A program made the position numbers and the translations under genes. 30,294 nt of DNA from the NCBI GenBank assembly GCA_900552455.1, contig URZX01000026.1, positions 1-30,294 of the forward strand. The letters run 5' to 3'. Below the pieces are notes generated by a model. That model saw nothing but the letters and a program-made list of their open reading frames with translations, did no database searches and had not been told where the DNA came from. Shown one piece after another: positions 1-6,928 of this stretch (the first letter of the stretch is position 1; each line of letters starts with the position of its first letter). The DNA is from an uncultured Peptococcaceae bacterium (lineage in GTDB: Bacteria; Bacillota; Peptococcia; Peptococcales; Peptococcaceae).

Positions 1-84
1 CGGGATGGTCAAGAGGTAAGGCGGCTTTTGTGGGAAAAAGGTAATACCGTTGAAAACGTCGTCGTTCTTGAATGGAAGAATTAA
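1..84 (+). CDS. C-terminal end of an unidentified protein (partial)
   Basis: An open frame enters from the left edge and stops at TAA 82-84, giving 27 residues ending in VVVLEWKN. It is followed within a few bases by a strong hairpin, as expected for the end of a real gene. The fragment is too short to name a family. Confidence 0.5.
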   Translation, partial: RDGQEVRRLLWEKGNTVENVVVLEWKN

Positions 85-88
85 AAAA

Positions 89-120
89 GCGCGGAACGAT
101 CACAAAAGATCGTTCCGCGC
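89..120. terminator. Bidirectional intrinsic terminator
   Basis: Perfect 13-bp stem (89-101 with 108-120) closed by a 6-nt loop. Read on the - strand it is followed by six T residues, so it ends the flavoprotein gene at 130-759. Read on the + strand it is followed by TGTTGCGTTTT and can also end the gene entering from the left. The two genes converge here. Confidence 0.85.
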
Positions 121-129
121 TGTTGCGTT

Positions 130-759
130 TTAGCGGATAAAATTGGTGACGGCGCCGTATTCGCTGGCTGGGTAAGGAACGCCGGCTGCTTTTCCTGCTG
201 CAAAGCAGCGCATCATCCACACCATGTTGCGCGCCAGATTGCGCATGGTCTGCATGCCTTCGGCGTCCTGCGCAGCTTCCTCGGCGTTATGCCCGTGGGC
301 CATGTTCCAATAGGTGCTGCTGGCGACGGGCATTTCCGAGATCGTGAAATATTTGTTCAGCGCGTCGAAATTGGCCGAATTGCCGCCGCGACGGGCCACG
401 GCGACGGCTGCGCCAACTTTGTAGCGGAACACATCCTTGCCGGCGGCGAAAAAGACGCGGTCCAGGAAGGAGAAAATGCGCCCGCTTGGATGGGCGTAAT
501 ACGTTGGCGACGCGAAAACAAAGCCGTCTGCTTCGCGCGCTTTGTCGATGAACGCGTTGACGCCGTCGTCATCGCCAAACGCGCATTTCCCGGTCTTGCG
601 GCAGGCGCCGCACTGCAGACAATCTTTGTAGGCCTGGGCGCCCAGCTGAATGACCTCCGTTTCCACACCTTCAGCGTCGAAGATCTGGATCATTTCTTCC
701 AGCGCGCGCATCGTCGTGCCGTGGGCGTGGCTCGATCCGTTGACGAGTAAAACTTTCAT
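130..759 (-). CDS. Isf-like iron-sulfur flavoprotein (FMN_red superfamily)
   Basis: 209 residues. The N-terminus (VLLVNGSSHAHGTT) is the phosphate-binding loop of the flavodoxin/NADPH-dependent FMN reductase fold, and the SPTYYAHPSG stretch near residue 85 is the second FMN-contacting loop. Between them lie Cys47, Cys50, Cys53 and Cys59 (CX2CX2CX5C), the compact motif that binds a 4Fe-4S cluster in archaeal and clostridial Isf proteins. It probably moves electrons between a ferredoxin-like donor and an acceptor, possibly in oxidative-stress defence; the substrate cannot be read from sequence. The start is ATG 759-757, preceded by GGAGGAG at good spacing. It lies just downstream of the histidine kinase gene on the same strand with no terminator between them, so some read-through is possible. 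Confidence 0.85.
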   Translation of the reverse strand: MKVLLVNGSSHAHGTTMRALEEMIQIFDAEGVETEVIQLGAQAYKDCLQCGACRKTGKCAFGDDDGVNAFIDKAREADGFVFASPTYYAHPSGRIFSFLDRVFFAAGKDVFRYKVGAAVAVARRGGNSANFDALNKYFTISEMPVASSTYWNMAHGHNAEEAAQDAEGMQTMRNLARNMVWMMRCFAAGKAAGVPYPASEYGAVTNFIR

Positions 760-847
760 GAGAACTCCTCCAATTCATTGTCGTTGGTTTTATTGTACGC
801 CAGCGCGCAGAAATCTTGCGCGTGCTTTTTGCTGTCTTTGTCATTGA

Positions 848-1732
848 TCATGAGGAAAAACGCAGCGTGATCGTGAGCAGGCTGTCTGAATAAGCAGCGC
901 TGATCTCGCCGTGCATTTGCTCGGTCAGGCTTTTTGCGATGGAAAGGCCGAGCCCGGTTGAGTGGCGGGCATTTTCGACGGTGAAAAAGCGGTCGAAGAG
1001 CTGCGCGGTGGAGACTTCGTCGAGGGCGGCGGCGTGGTTGGAAAAGTAAAGCGTGCCGTCTTCGTCGAGCTGGACGGCGAGATCGCCGTCGCTGTATTTG
1101 AGGGCGTTGTTCAGGATGTTGGCGAGCACGCGAGCGAGGGCGTCTTTGTCGAGCAGGCGCGTAACGCGCGTGTCGCAGATCTTGATCTGCGGCGTGATGC
1201 CGCGGGAGGTGAGCGCGCCGTAGAAAGAAGCGAGGCTTTCTGCCAGGGCGTCGTTCAGCACGACAGGCTCATGCGCCAGCGGTTCTTCTTCGGCGAGGAT
1301 GACGGAATAGCGGAAAAGTTCCTCGGTGAGACGCGTCATGGCGTCGGTGCGGTTTTCGATGAGAGAGAGATAGCGCGCGGCAGCGGTGCTTTTCTCTTCG
1401 CCCTCGAGCAGATCGAGGTAGCCGTTGATCACCGTCAGCGGCGTGCGCAGATCGTGGGAAATATTCGTCACGGCCTGCTTCAGTTCGCGGTCGCCGTTTT
1501 CGTAGCGCAGGCGCTGGCGGCGCAGTTCTGTGAGCTCGTCATTCAGCGTGGCGGCGACGGCGCGCAGCGCTGGATCGCGGCTGTCGGAGGTGAGCAGGGT
1601 GTTGCTGTCGGTGTGCAGATGGTCGTGGAGATCGGCGGCGAGGACGTGCAGATCGCGCCGCATCAGCAGGAGCTTTGCGCTAAGTGCGAGCACGCCGAGA
1701 GACAGCACAATGACAAGCAGCCAAACACCCAT
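848..1732 (-). CDS. Sensor histidine kinase
   Basis: 294 residues. One N-terminal membrane helix (about residues 3-23) is followed directly by a cytoplasmic linker with almost no extracellular loop, so the kinase probably senses within the membrane or through a partner such as the neighbouring transporter. The phospho-acceptor His93 lies in SHDLRTPLT. The ATPase domain has an N-box around NILNNALKYS (205-214), an F-box LFDRFF (245-250) and a G2 box STGLGLSIAK (258-267). The first glycine box is weak (DEDGTLYFSN). ATG 1732-1730 has GGAGGTG five bases upstream and follows the permease stop by 12 nt. It is the last gene of a regulator-ATPase-permease-kinase operon and is the expected partner of the regulator at 3516-4181. 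Confidence 0.92.
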   Translation of the reverse strand: MGVWLLVIVLSLGVLALSAKLLLMRRDLHVLAADLHDHLHTDSNTLLTSDSRDPALRAVAATLNDELTELRRQRLRYENGDRELKQAVTNISHDLRTPLTVINGYLDLLEGEEKSTAAARYLSLIENRTDAMTRLTEELFRYSVILAEEEPLAHEPVVLNDALAESLASFYGALTSRGITPQIKICDTRVTRLLDKDALARVLANILNNALKYSDGDLAVQLDEDGTLYFSNHAAALDEVSTAQLFDRFFTVENARHSTGLGLSIAKSLTEQMHGEISAAYSDSLLTITLRFSS

Positions 1733-1744
1733 GGGGGCACCTCC

Positions 1745-2527
1745 TTATTTGATGTCTTTCTTTCTGAACAATAGATAGCCGACAGCTGTGACAAGGACCG
1801 TGAGGATTAGCGAGTAAAGGGGCCAGATCGCCATACGGTCGAAGAGCAGGTTATTGATCTGCGTGCACTGCCCACTCGGCAAAAAGTCGTGGAAAAAATA
1901 GAGGATTTTTTCGCTGAGCGGGCCGACATCAATGCCACGGATTTCGATGTCGGTGATCTTGCTGTCGATGAACGAAGAGAGGACAGAAAGCCCAGTGATG
2001 ACGAGCATCCCTGTGACAATAGAGCCTGCTTTGCTGCTGATGTTTATTGCCAGCGCCACGCCGATCACCGTGTAAGCGACGGTGAGCAGGGCACAGCAGA
2101 GATAGAGCCAGCAGAGGCCGCTGCGATCCAGCGCAAAATCCTGAAAGAACATCTTGCTCAACACCGTACCGATGAGAAGCGTGATGGCCAGATTGGCGAG
2201 TGCGCCCGCGCAGGCAACGAGCCAGTGAGAGAAGAAGATGCTGCTGCGGTGGTGGCCGCAGATCAGCTTGTTGCGGATCGTCCCCTGATCAAAATCGCTG
2301 CCGATACAGAAGTGGATCCAGAGCGCGTTAAGCATCCCGATCCCGGGCATCATGCAAAAGATGGCGCCTTCAGCCGTCCAATCGGTGGCGACAGAGCCAT
2401 GGGACTGGAACGCATTGCGAAATGAGAGATCGAGTGCAATGGTGCCAATGATCATCGTGGCTAGTATCGCCCAGAAAACCTTATTACGCAGAAGTTGGAC
2501 CAGATCAGCCTTTAGCAGTCTACGCAT
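1745..2527 (-). CDS. ABC-2 type transporter permease
   Basis: 260 residues with about six hydrophobic helices; the first begins soon after an amphipathic start (MRRLLKADLVQLLRNKVFW), the usual layout of ABC-2 permeases of the bacitracin/lantibiotic-immunity kind. The frame is open further upstream, but the start is placed at ATG 2527-2525 because GGGAGGTGA sits just before it. That ribosome site lies inside the last codons of the ATPase gene and the two genes overlap by 8 nt, so translation is coupled. It would form the membrane part of an exporter with the ATPase next to it. The substrate is unknown: antimicrobial peptide removal is an inference from operon type. Confidence 0.85.
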   Translation of the reverse strand: MRRLLKADLVQLLRNKVFWAILATMIIGTIALDLSFRNAFQSHGSVATDWTAEGAIFCMMPGIGMLNALWIHFCIGSDFDQGTIRNKLICGHHRSSIFFSHWLVACAGALANLAITLLIGTVLSKMFFQDFALDRSGLCWLYLCCALLTVAYTVIGVALAINISSKAGSIVTGMLVITGLSVLSSFIDSKITDIEIRGIDVGPLSEKILYFFHDFLPSGQCTQINNLLFDRMAIWPLYSLILTVLVTAVGYLLFRKKDIK

Positions 2528-3434
2528 GACGCTCACCTCCCACCAGAGAGATAAAGTAGCTTTCCAGAGATTCATCGCGTGTTTCGGCAGAGAGCAGCGT
2601 GCAGCCTTCAGCGTCAAGGGCATGCACAAGATCGCTCACAGCAAGTTCGGCATAGATGTCAGCCGTATGATCGTCAGCAACGGCGTAGTCCAGTGCCATC
2701 CGGTCCAGTGTGCGCACGAGCGCGCGAATGTCGGAGACGCGTACGCGCAAAGCCTTGCGGCAGTTCGCGTCAAGTTCCGCAGCAGAAAGCTCCTTGACCA
2801 TGCGACCGCCGTCGATGATGCCGTAGTGGGTGGCGAGGCGCGAGAGCTCGTCCAAGATATGGCTCGAGATCAGCACGGTGATGCCTTCCTCGCGGTTGAG
2901 CCGCAATATGAGCTCGCGGATTTCGATGATGCCCTGCGGGTCGAGGCCGTTGGTCGGTTCGTCGAGCACGAGAAAATCAGGATGCCCCGCCAGCGCCATG
3001 GCGATGCCCAGGCGTTGCTTCATGCCGAGGGAAAAATTCCGCGCTTCCTTGCGCCCGGTATCCGAAAGCCCGACCAGCCGCAGCAGGTCAGGAATATCTG
3101 CGAAGCTCGGTAGTCCAAGAATGCGGTACTGCTGGCGCAGATTGTCGGCGGCGCTGAGATGATGATAAAACGATGGCGTCTCGATGACGGCGCCGAGTCT
3201 GCGCCGCGCCAGATGGATGCCAGGGCTTGTGTTTTCGGCATCGTAGAGACGAAAGCTGCCGCCGCTCGGCGCCTGCAGGCCGCAAAGGAGACGGATCAGC
3301 GTCGTCTTGCCGCTGCCGTTTCTGCCAACGAAGCCATAGATCGCGCCGCGCGGCACCTGCATCGACAGCTGATCCAGCGCTTTGGTGTGGCGATAGCGCT
3401 TGCTGAGCGCAGTGGTTGTGAAAATGTGGTCCAT
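2520..3434 (-). CDS. ABC transporter ATP-binding protein (BcrA-like)
   Basis: 304 residues. Walker A GRNGSGKT (37-44), signature FSLGMKQRL (134-142; the usual LSGGQ is changed to SLGMK, as is common in BcrA-type ATPases), Walker B FLVLDEP (154-160), D-loop NGLDP, and switch His192 in ISSHILDEL. The roughly 80-residue C-terminal tail is typical of this subfamily. An upstream in-frame GTG (3443) overlaps the ribosome site itself, so ATG 3434-3432 is preferred, with AGGAGG eight bases upstream. The gene powers the permease at 1745-2527 and follows the response regulator gene by 81 nt. Confidence 0.92.
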   Translation of the reverse strand: MDHIFTTTALSKRYRHTKALDQLSMQVPRGAIYGFVGRNGSGKTTLIRLLCGLQAPSGGSFRLYDAENTSPGIHLARRRLGAVIETPSFYHHLSAADNLRQQYRILGLPSFADIPDLLRLVGLSDTGRKEARNFSLGMKQRLGIAMALAGHPDFLVLDEPTNGLDPQGIIEIRELILRLNREEGITVLISSHILDELSRLATHYGIIDGGRMVKELSAAELDANCRKALRVRVSDIRALVRTLDRMALDYAVADDHTADIYAELAVSDLVHALDAEGCTLLSAETRDESLESYFISLVGGERHA

Positions 3435-3515
3435 GATGGACACCTCCTTGTCTGTTTGCCTCCATCTTAACGGACAAGGGTCAAGAAAGCGGTCAAGGAA
3501 AGGGTAAAGATTTCG

Positions 3516-4181
3516 TCAAGATTCGTCTGCCAGCCGAAACCCGATGCCCCAGACTGCCTCGATGGGATCGCAGCCGCTGGCGTCGCGCAGCTTTTTGCGC
3601 AGGTTGGAAACGTGCTGCTTCAGGCTTGCTTCGGTGCAGTCTGGCGTGTCCAGACTGATGCGCTCGAGGATCGTGGATTTTGCCAGCGCCTGGCCGGGAT
3701 GCTGCATCAGGAGCTTGAGGATCGCGTACTCGGTTTTCGTCAGATGCACCGGCGTGCCGCCAGCGTTCACGCTGTGCGCCGCCGTGTCCAGCTGCAGTGC
3801 GCCAACTGTGAGCACTGCGCCGGCGCGCGCTGATTTCTGGCGCAGCTGCACAGCGATGCGCGCCAAAAGCTCGCCGTTGTCGAACGGCTTGGTGATGTAA
3901 TCGGCAGCGCCGGCCAGGAGCAGATCGATCTTTCCTTTTGTTTCAGATTTTGCGCTGAGAATAATGACCGGCACACCGGCCAGATGCGGCAGCACTTCCT
4001 CGCCGGAAAGCCCCGGCAGCATCAGATCCAGGAGCACCAGATCCGGCCGCTCGTGTTCGAGCAGATAGAGCGCTTCCGTACCAGAGTAGGCGCGCAGCAC
4101 AGCGTAATCGTTTTTCTGCAAAAGCTCTGCAAGCATGTCGCCGATGTAAATGTCGTCGTCGATGATGGCGATCGTAGCCAT
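3516..4181 (-). CDS. OmpR/PhoB-family response regulator
   Basis: 221 residues. The receiver domain has the acidic cluster DDD at residues 8-10, phosphorylation site Asp52 in LVLLDLMLPG, and Lys98 in TKPF. The C-terminal winged helix (about 125-220) carries the recognition segment TEASLKQHVSNLRKKL and ends in the canonical GIGFRL. An in-frame GTG at 4190 is less likely than ATG 4181-4179, which has GGAGGTG six bases upstream. It is the first gene of a four-gene operon and should be phosphorylated by the kinase at 848-1732. It probably controls this operon in response to a compound exported by the ABC pair. Confidence 0.93.
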   Translation of the reverse strand: MATIAIIDDDIYIGDMLAELLQKNDYAVLRAYSGTEALYLLEHERPDLVLLDLMLPGLSGEEVLPHLAGVPVIILSAKSETKGKIDLLLAGAADYITKPFDNGELLARIAVQLRQKSARAGAVLTVGALQLDTAAHSVNAGGTPVHLTKTEYAILKLLMQHPGQALAKSTILERISLDTPDCTEASLKQHVSNLRKKLRDASGCDPIEAVWGIGFRLADES

Positions 4182-4223
4182 GGGGTTCACCTCCGCTAGA
4201 TTTTTTAGCCTTCATTATATCTT

Positions 4224-4252
4224 ATTGTAGCGGCTACACACGTTTCGTTCAA
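4224..4252 (-). promoter_or_regulatory. SigA-type promoter of the two-component/ABC operon
   Basis: On the - strand TTGAAC (4252-4247) and TACAAT (4229-4224) are separated by exactly 17 bp. The -10 lies about 43 bp before the response regulator start. A TATAAT-like hexamer a few bases downstream is an alternative but would need a much longer spacer. Confidence 0.65.
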
Positions 4253-4265
4253 GGTTTGTCGCAAG

Positions 4266-4297
4266 AACAAAAATGGACGCCCAGCAAGCCGGCGTCC
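4266..4297 (-). terminator. Possible intrinsic terminator (- strand)
   Basis: A 7-bp GC-rich stem (4275-4281 with 4291-4297) and 9-nt loop; on the - strand it is followed by ATTTTTGTTC. It lies just upstream of the two-component operon promoter and may insulate it from leftward transcription that passes the hairpin at 4401-4421. Confidence 0.5.
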
Positions 4298-4394
4298 GTT
4301 TGATATCACAGAAATTAATAATAGAGAAAAAAGAAATTTAGGCATGTCCGCGGTGGCGCGACGCGGAGATTTCCCGACGGAATAGCTCCGGCAA

Positions 4395-4421
4395 ATAAAA
4401 AAGACCCTGTAATAGGGTCTT
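4395..4421 (-). terminator. Intrinsic terminator of the small-RNA candidate
   Basis: Stem AAGACCCT/AGGGTCTT (4401-4408 with 4414-4421), loop GTAAT, followed on the - strand by a run of T (TTTTTTATTT). It is a textbook intrinsic terminator, and there is no protein gene directly in front of it. Confidence 0.75.
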
Positions 4422-4498
4422 CCTATGCAGAAACCATGTAACAACTGCCATAGTAGTAGTAGATGAGTGGGTTGACAGGTGTACAACTTTATCCGCCA
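4395..4498 (-). ncRNA. Candidate small RNA of about 100 nt
   Basis: A promoter at 4532-4504 and a terminator at 4421-4395 on the same strand enclose about 100 nt. The only open frame starts with an ATG at the predicted transcription start and runs straight through the terminator hairpin, so it is unlikely to be translated. Read 5'-3' on the - strand the transcript holds a C-rich stretch (CAACCCACTC) and a CTACTACTACTATGG run, which could be unpaired. It matches no RNA family known to me. The alternative is that the hairpin simply ends the pilin-like gene transcript. Confidence 0.4.
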
Positions 4499-4503
4499 TT
4501 AAT

Positions 4504-4532
4504 AGAATACACGAATCATCCCGAACTTGCAA
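4504..4532 (-). promoter_or_regulatory. Promoter of the small-RNA candidate
   Basis: TTGCAA (4532-4527) and TATTCT (4509-4504) with a 17-bp spacer on the - strand, about 85 bp before the terminator hairpin at 4421. Confidence 0.5.
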
Positions 4533-4624
4533 GCCTTGTTTCTTAGTAACGTGGTATCATTTTTTTCGATATCATGGCGGGCCACATGGCGATAGACTAT
4601 GGCTGTTTGCGGCGGTGATCACGC

Positions 4625-5038
4625 TCATTCGGATGCGTCGTTGTGCGCAACAGTCATCTCCGGAATGGTGACGGTGATGTCGCCGCTCGTGTAGCTGCCG
4701 CTGATATCATACTGCGACGAGTCATCGTTGTAGACGATCGTGAGGGTGTAGCTGTCTTTTTCATCGAGATTATCGATATAGCCGTCGAGCGTCGCGCCCT
4801 CGCCGCCGCCGTTGGTGTAGGTTCCTGCCGGATCTCGTCCGTCGCCTTCCTGGTCAACCACGTAGAGCTCGGCTGCGCGCAGGATCGCCGAGGCGTTGTT
4901 TTGGGCAGCGGTTTCCCGCGCTTCACTCACGTAGCCAGTTACGCGCGGCACGATCACGATCAGGAGCACCGCCAGGATCGCTAACACAACGATCAATTCT
5001 ACCAGTGTAAAAGCAGCGCGTCGATTTTTCTTCGTCAT
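4625..5038 (-). CDS. Type IV pilin-like (prepilin N-methylation motif) protein
   Basis: 137 residues. A short basic leader (MTKKNRRAA) is followed by FTLVELIVVLAILAVL, the class III signal and hydrophobic spine of type IV pilins and pseudopilins, with Glu5 of the mature form conserved. The residue before the cut site is Ala instead of the usual Gly, which some prepilin peptidases accept. The rest is a small acidic, Gly/Thr/Ser-rich head (about residues 70-137) with no cysteine pair. ATG 5038-5036 has GGAGG eight bases upstream. No peptidase, ATPase or platform gene is in the window, so it must use machinery encoded elsewhere or be a minor pilin. Confidence 0.85.
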   Translation of the reverse strand: MTKKNRRAAFTLVELIVVLAILAVLLIVIVPRVTGYVSEARETAAQNNASAILRAAELYVVDQEGDGRDPAGTYTNGGGEGATLDGYIDNLDEKDSYTLTIVYNDDSSQYDISGSYTSGDITVTIPEMTVAHNDASE

Positions 5039-5083
5039 TTCGTCGTCCTCCTTTTTTAGCTATGTGCGCTTGTTTCTGATTCC

Positions 5084-5112
5084 AGAATAGCAGAAATCGT
5101 TCCAGCGCGCAA
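5084..5112 (-). promoter_or_regulatory. Promoter of the pilin-like gene
   Basis: On the - strand TTGCGC (5112-5107), 17-bp spacer, TATTCT (5089-5084), the latter preceded by TGC, giving an extended -10. It lies about 46 bp upstream of the start codon. Confidence 0.5.
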
Positions 5113-5204
5113 TCGCGAATGCAGGAGGATGACGCAGAATGTTGTGACGGGAAATCATTGGCGCGATTTTGACCGGCGGCAAGATTTCCCGAGCGATAGA
5201 CGAC

Positions 5205-5243
5205 AACAGCGCCAGCGATCGCAAAATGATCGCTGGCGCTGTT
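5205..5243. terminator. Long perfect hairpin after superoxide reductase gene
   Basis: A perfect 16-bp stem (5205-5220 with 5228-5243) and 7-nt loop lies 20 bp beyond the stop of the superoxide reductase gene. No clear T-run follows on either strand, so it is either a weak terminator or an mRNA 3'-end stabiliser. Confidence 0.55.
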
Positions 5244-5263
5244 CGTTACTGAGCACGGTTCGT

Positions 5264-5641
5264 TTACACTTCGGTCATCCACAGGCCGTGGAGGTTGCAG
5301 TAGGCGTAAACGGCCACAGCTTTGTCGTTTTTGAGGCAGAATTCTGCGTGTGGCGCGTCGCCTGGATTCAGGGCTTTGCGCATGCCGCCGTGTTCTGTCT
5401 GGACGAAGATCCATTCGATGTAGTGGGCGTCGAGCATTGGATGGTCGACGCTGCCGACGTTCACGCTGAGGGTGTCGCCGTCAAGGCTCACGACGGGCAG
5501 ATGCTTTTCGCCGGCACCTTCTGAGGTGTTTGGTTCGAGCACGTCCATTGGCTGGCCGCAGCACATCATTGGTACGCCGCTGTCATGAACCATGCCGACG
5601 AGGTTGCCGCATTTGCGGCAGATACGGAATTTGTTGGTCAT
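5264..5641 (-). CDS. dfx: Desulfoferrodoxin / superoxide reductase (2Fe-SOR)
   Basis: 125 residues, normal length. The N-terminal desulforedoxin-like domain has Cys8, Cys11, Cys27 and Cys28 (CX2C...CC) for the Fe(Cys)4 centre. The catalytic domain has Glu45-Lys46-His47 and the ligands His67, His73, Cys115 and His118 (CNLHGLW) for the Fe(His)4Cys centre. It reduces superoxide to peroxide without making oxygen, using rubredoxin-type electrons in the cytoplasm, and so would feed the rubrerythrin encoded at 10343. ATG 5641 overlaps the stop of the upstream DUF134 gene as ATGA and has GAGGAGG upstream. Confidence 0.97.
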   Translation of the reverse strand: MTNKFRICRKCGNLVGMVHDSGVPMMCCGQPMDVLEPNTSEGAGEKHLPVVSLDGDTLSVNVGSVDHPMLDAHYIEWIFVQTEHGGMRKALNPGDAPHAEFCLKNDKAVAVYAYCNLHGLWMTEV

Positions 5642-6045
5642 TGTAAATCCTCCTCTAGATTGTCACAGGGATGGATGGCGATGGTCGATGCTTCCCGCTG
5701 ACAATGGAGATGGTGTTTGTGACAGGCGCTGCAGCCGCAGACGCCGCCGCTGCCGTCGCAGAGCTGATAGTCGCCGCCTTCGATCCGGATCGGCCGGCCT
5801 TCGACGAGGGCTTGCGCAAGTTTTTTTCGGGCGCTGCCGTAAATGGATTGCACGGTGGTGCGCGCTACCTGCATATTCGCGCCGCATTCCTCCTGGGAAA
5901 GATCCTGGAGATCGATGAGCCGAAGCGTTTCAAATTCATCGACGGTCAGCACGATGGCAGTTGTGCAGTCGTCAGTGCCGACAGGAAGAAATTCCTTCGT
6001 GTTCGGGAGTTGACAAACCTTCCTGCATTTCTTTGGTCGTCCCAT
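5638..6045 (-). CDS. DUF134 (UPF0251) family DNA-binding protein
   Basis: 135 residues. It begins MGRPKKCRKV and contains a sigma-region-4-like helix-turn-helix (LTVDEFETLRLIDLQDLSQEE...ARTTVQSIYGSARKKLA, about 33-80), the hallmark of the UPF0251 family. The C-terminus is Cys/His-rich (CDGSGGVCGCSACHKHH, about 96-112) and may bind metal. The frame extends to 6078, but ATG 6045 has GAAGGTGA just upstream, and the promoter at 6091-6119 leaves too little leader for the longer form. Its stop overlaps the superoxide reductase start (ATGA), so both are made together. A role as redox- or metal-sensing regulator of this locus is inference. Confidence 0.88.
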   Translation of the reverse strand: MGRPKKCRKVCQLPNTKEFLPVGTDDCTTAIVLTVDEFETLRLIDLQDLSQEECGANMQVARTTVQSIYGSARKKLAQALVEGRPIRIEGGDYQLCDGSGGVCGCSACHKHHLHCQREASTIAIHPCDNLEEDLQ

Positions 6046-6090
6046 ATGATTCACCTTCGTTCCTTGTGTGCAGGGCATCGCTTTGGTTTC

Positions 6091-6119
6091 AGTATAGTCG
6101 AGTTGGGCGTGGGTGTCAA
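6091..6119 (-). promoter_or_regulatory. Strong SigA promoter for DUF134-superoxide reductase
   Basis: TTGACA (6119-6114), 17-bp spacer and TATACT (6096-6091) on the - strand: a near-consensus promoter about 45 bp upstream of the DUF134 start. It is back-to-back with the + strand promoter at 6136-6164; only 16 bp separate the two -35 boxes. Confidence 0.8.
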
Positions 6120-6135
6120 TTGCAATGGCTTGCCG

Positions 6136-6164
6136 TTGCGAAATTGTCGAAGATGGGGTATCAT
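6136..6164 (+). promoter_or_regulatory. Promoter of the flavodoxin-to-GNAT operon
   Basis: TTGCGA (6136-6141), 17-bp spacer, TATCAT (6159-6164), about 32 bp before the ATG at 6197. It diverges from the DUF134 promoter; a regulator bound between them could control both directions. Confidence 0.65.
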
Positions 6165-6196
6165 TTTTCTATAACGATCGATCGGAGGGAATAGAA

Positions 6197-6928
6197 ATGA
6201 AAAAATGGATCGTATGTGTGCTGTTGGCGATGGGCCTAGCGGGGCTGTTTTCTGCCTGCGGCAATGACGAAGAAGAACAGACGCAGAGCGCGCCTGTTTC
6301 GAGCAGTGAAGAATTGAGCGCGGCGCCGGAAAAATCTGCCGACGCGTCGGCAGAAGAATCGAAGGCGACGCTGGTGGCGGTTTTCTCCTGGGCGAACAAC
6401 GCGGATCTGCCGGAGGATGTGGACATTGTCTCCTCGGCGACGCTGAACAAAAATGCTTCTGGTGCGCTGGTCGGCGATACGCAGCTGATGGGCCAGACGG
6501 CGGCGCAGGTGACGGGCGGCGATTATTTTGAGATCCTCTGCGAAACGAAATATCCTGGCGACGAGGACAAAACCTACGAACAGGCACAGCAGGAGCAGCT
6601 GGATCAGGCGCGTCCGCAGCTGGCGAGCCATGTGGAAAACATGGACGCTTACGGCACGATCATCCTCGTTTATCCAAACTGGTGGGGCGGTCTGCCGATG
6701 CCGGTGGCAAGCTTCCTGGAGGAATACGATCTCTCCAAGAAAACGATCATCCCTGTTTGTTGCTATGAAGCAGAGGACAGCGGCGCTGGCACGAGCCGCG
6801 ACGAGATCTCCTCGCTGTGCGATGCGTATGTGGCGACGGGCTACAATCTGCGCGGCAATGCGGCGGCGACTTCCGGCACGGTGACGGATTTCACGAACTG
6901 GCTGGAAGAGCAGCCGGTGAACTATTGA
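6197..6928 (+). CDS. Flavodoxin-like lipoprotein (Flavodoxin_4 type)
   Basis: 243 residues. A basic start and hydrophobic stretch end in GLFSAC with Cys21 as the probable lipid-modified cysteine, followed by a Glu/Ser/Ala-rich tether to about residue 55. The remainder is a flavodoxin fold: VAVFSWANNADLPEDV near the first strand, then IILVYPNWWGGLPMPVASFLEEYDLSKKTIIPVCCYE, the segment that marks secreted clostridial flavodoxin-like proteins. It should sit on the outer face of the membrane and carry FMN; electron donor and acceptor are unknown. The start is ATG 6197 with GGAGG eight bases upstream. Its stop shares one base with the next start (TGATG). Confidence 0.87.
   Translation: MKKWIVCVLLAMGLAGLFSACGNDEEEQTQSAPVSSSEELSAAPEKSADASAEESKATLVAVFSWANNADLPEDVDIVSSATLNKNASGALVGDTQLMGQTAAQVTGGDYFEILCETKYPGDEDKTYEQAQQEQLDQARPQLASHVENMDAYGTIILVYPNWWGGLPMPVASFLEEYDLSKKTIIPVCCYEAEDSGAGTSRDEISSLCDAYVATGYNLRGNAAATSGTVTDFTNWLEEQPVNY

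Larger units (their letters stand above)
4182..4624. other. Long non-coding region with regulatory elements
   Basis: The 443 bases between the response regulator and the pilin-like gene hold no convincing protein gene. They contain the operon promoter (4224-4252), a hairpin at 4275-4297, a promoter plus terminator bracketing a possible small RNA (4395-4532), and roughly 60 nt with no recognisable structure on each side. The base composition is more AT-rich than the flanking genes. Confidence 0.6.

Noticed and set aside
780..847. Hairpin-like GCGCGCA/TGCGCGT sequence before CTTTTT near 800-830
   Set aside because: A T-run follows only on the + strand, where no gene needs termination, and the stem is interrupted, so I do not call it a terminator for the kinase gene.
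4338..4499. 53-residue frame on the - strand in the small-RNA region
   Set aside because: Its start coincides with the predicted transcription start and it runs through a strong terminator; no ribosome site and no recognisable protein.
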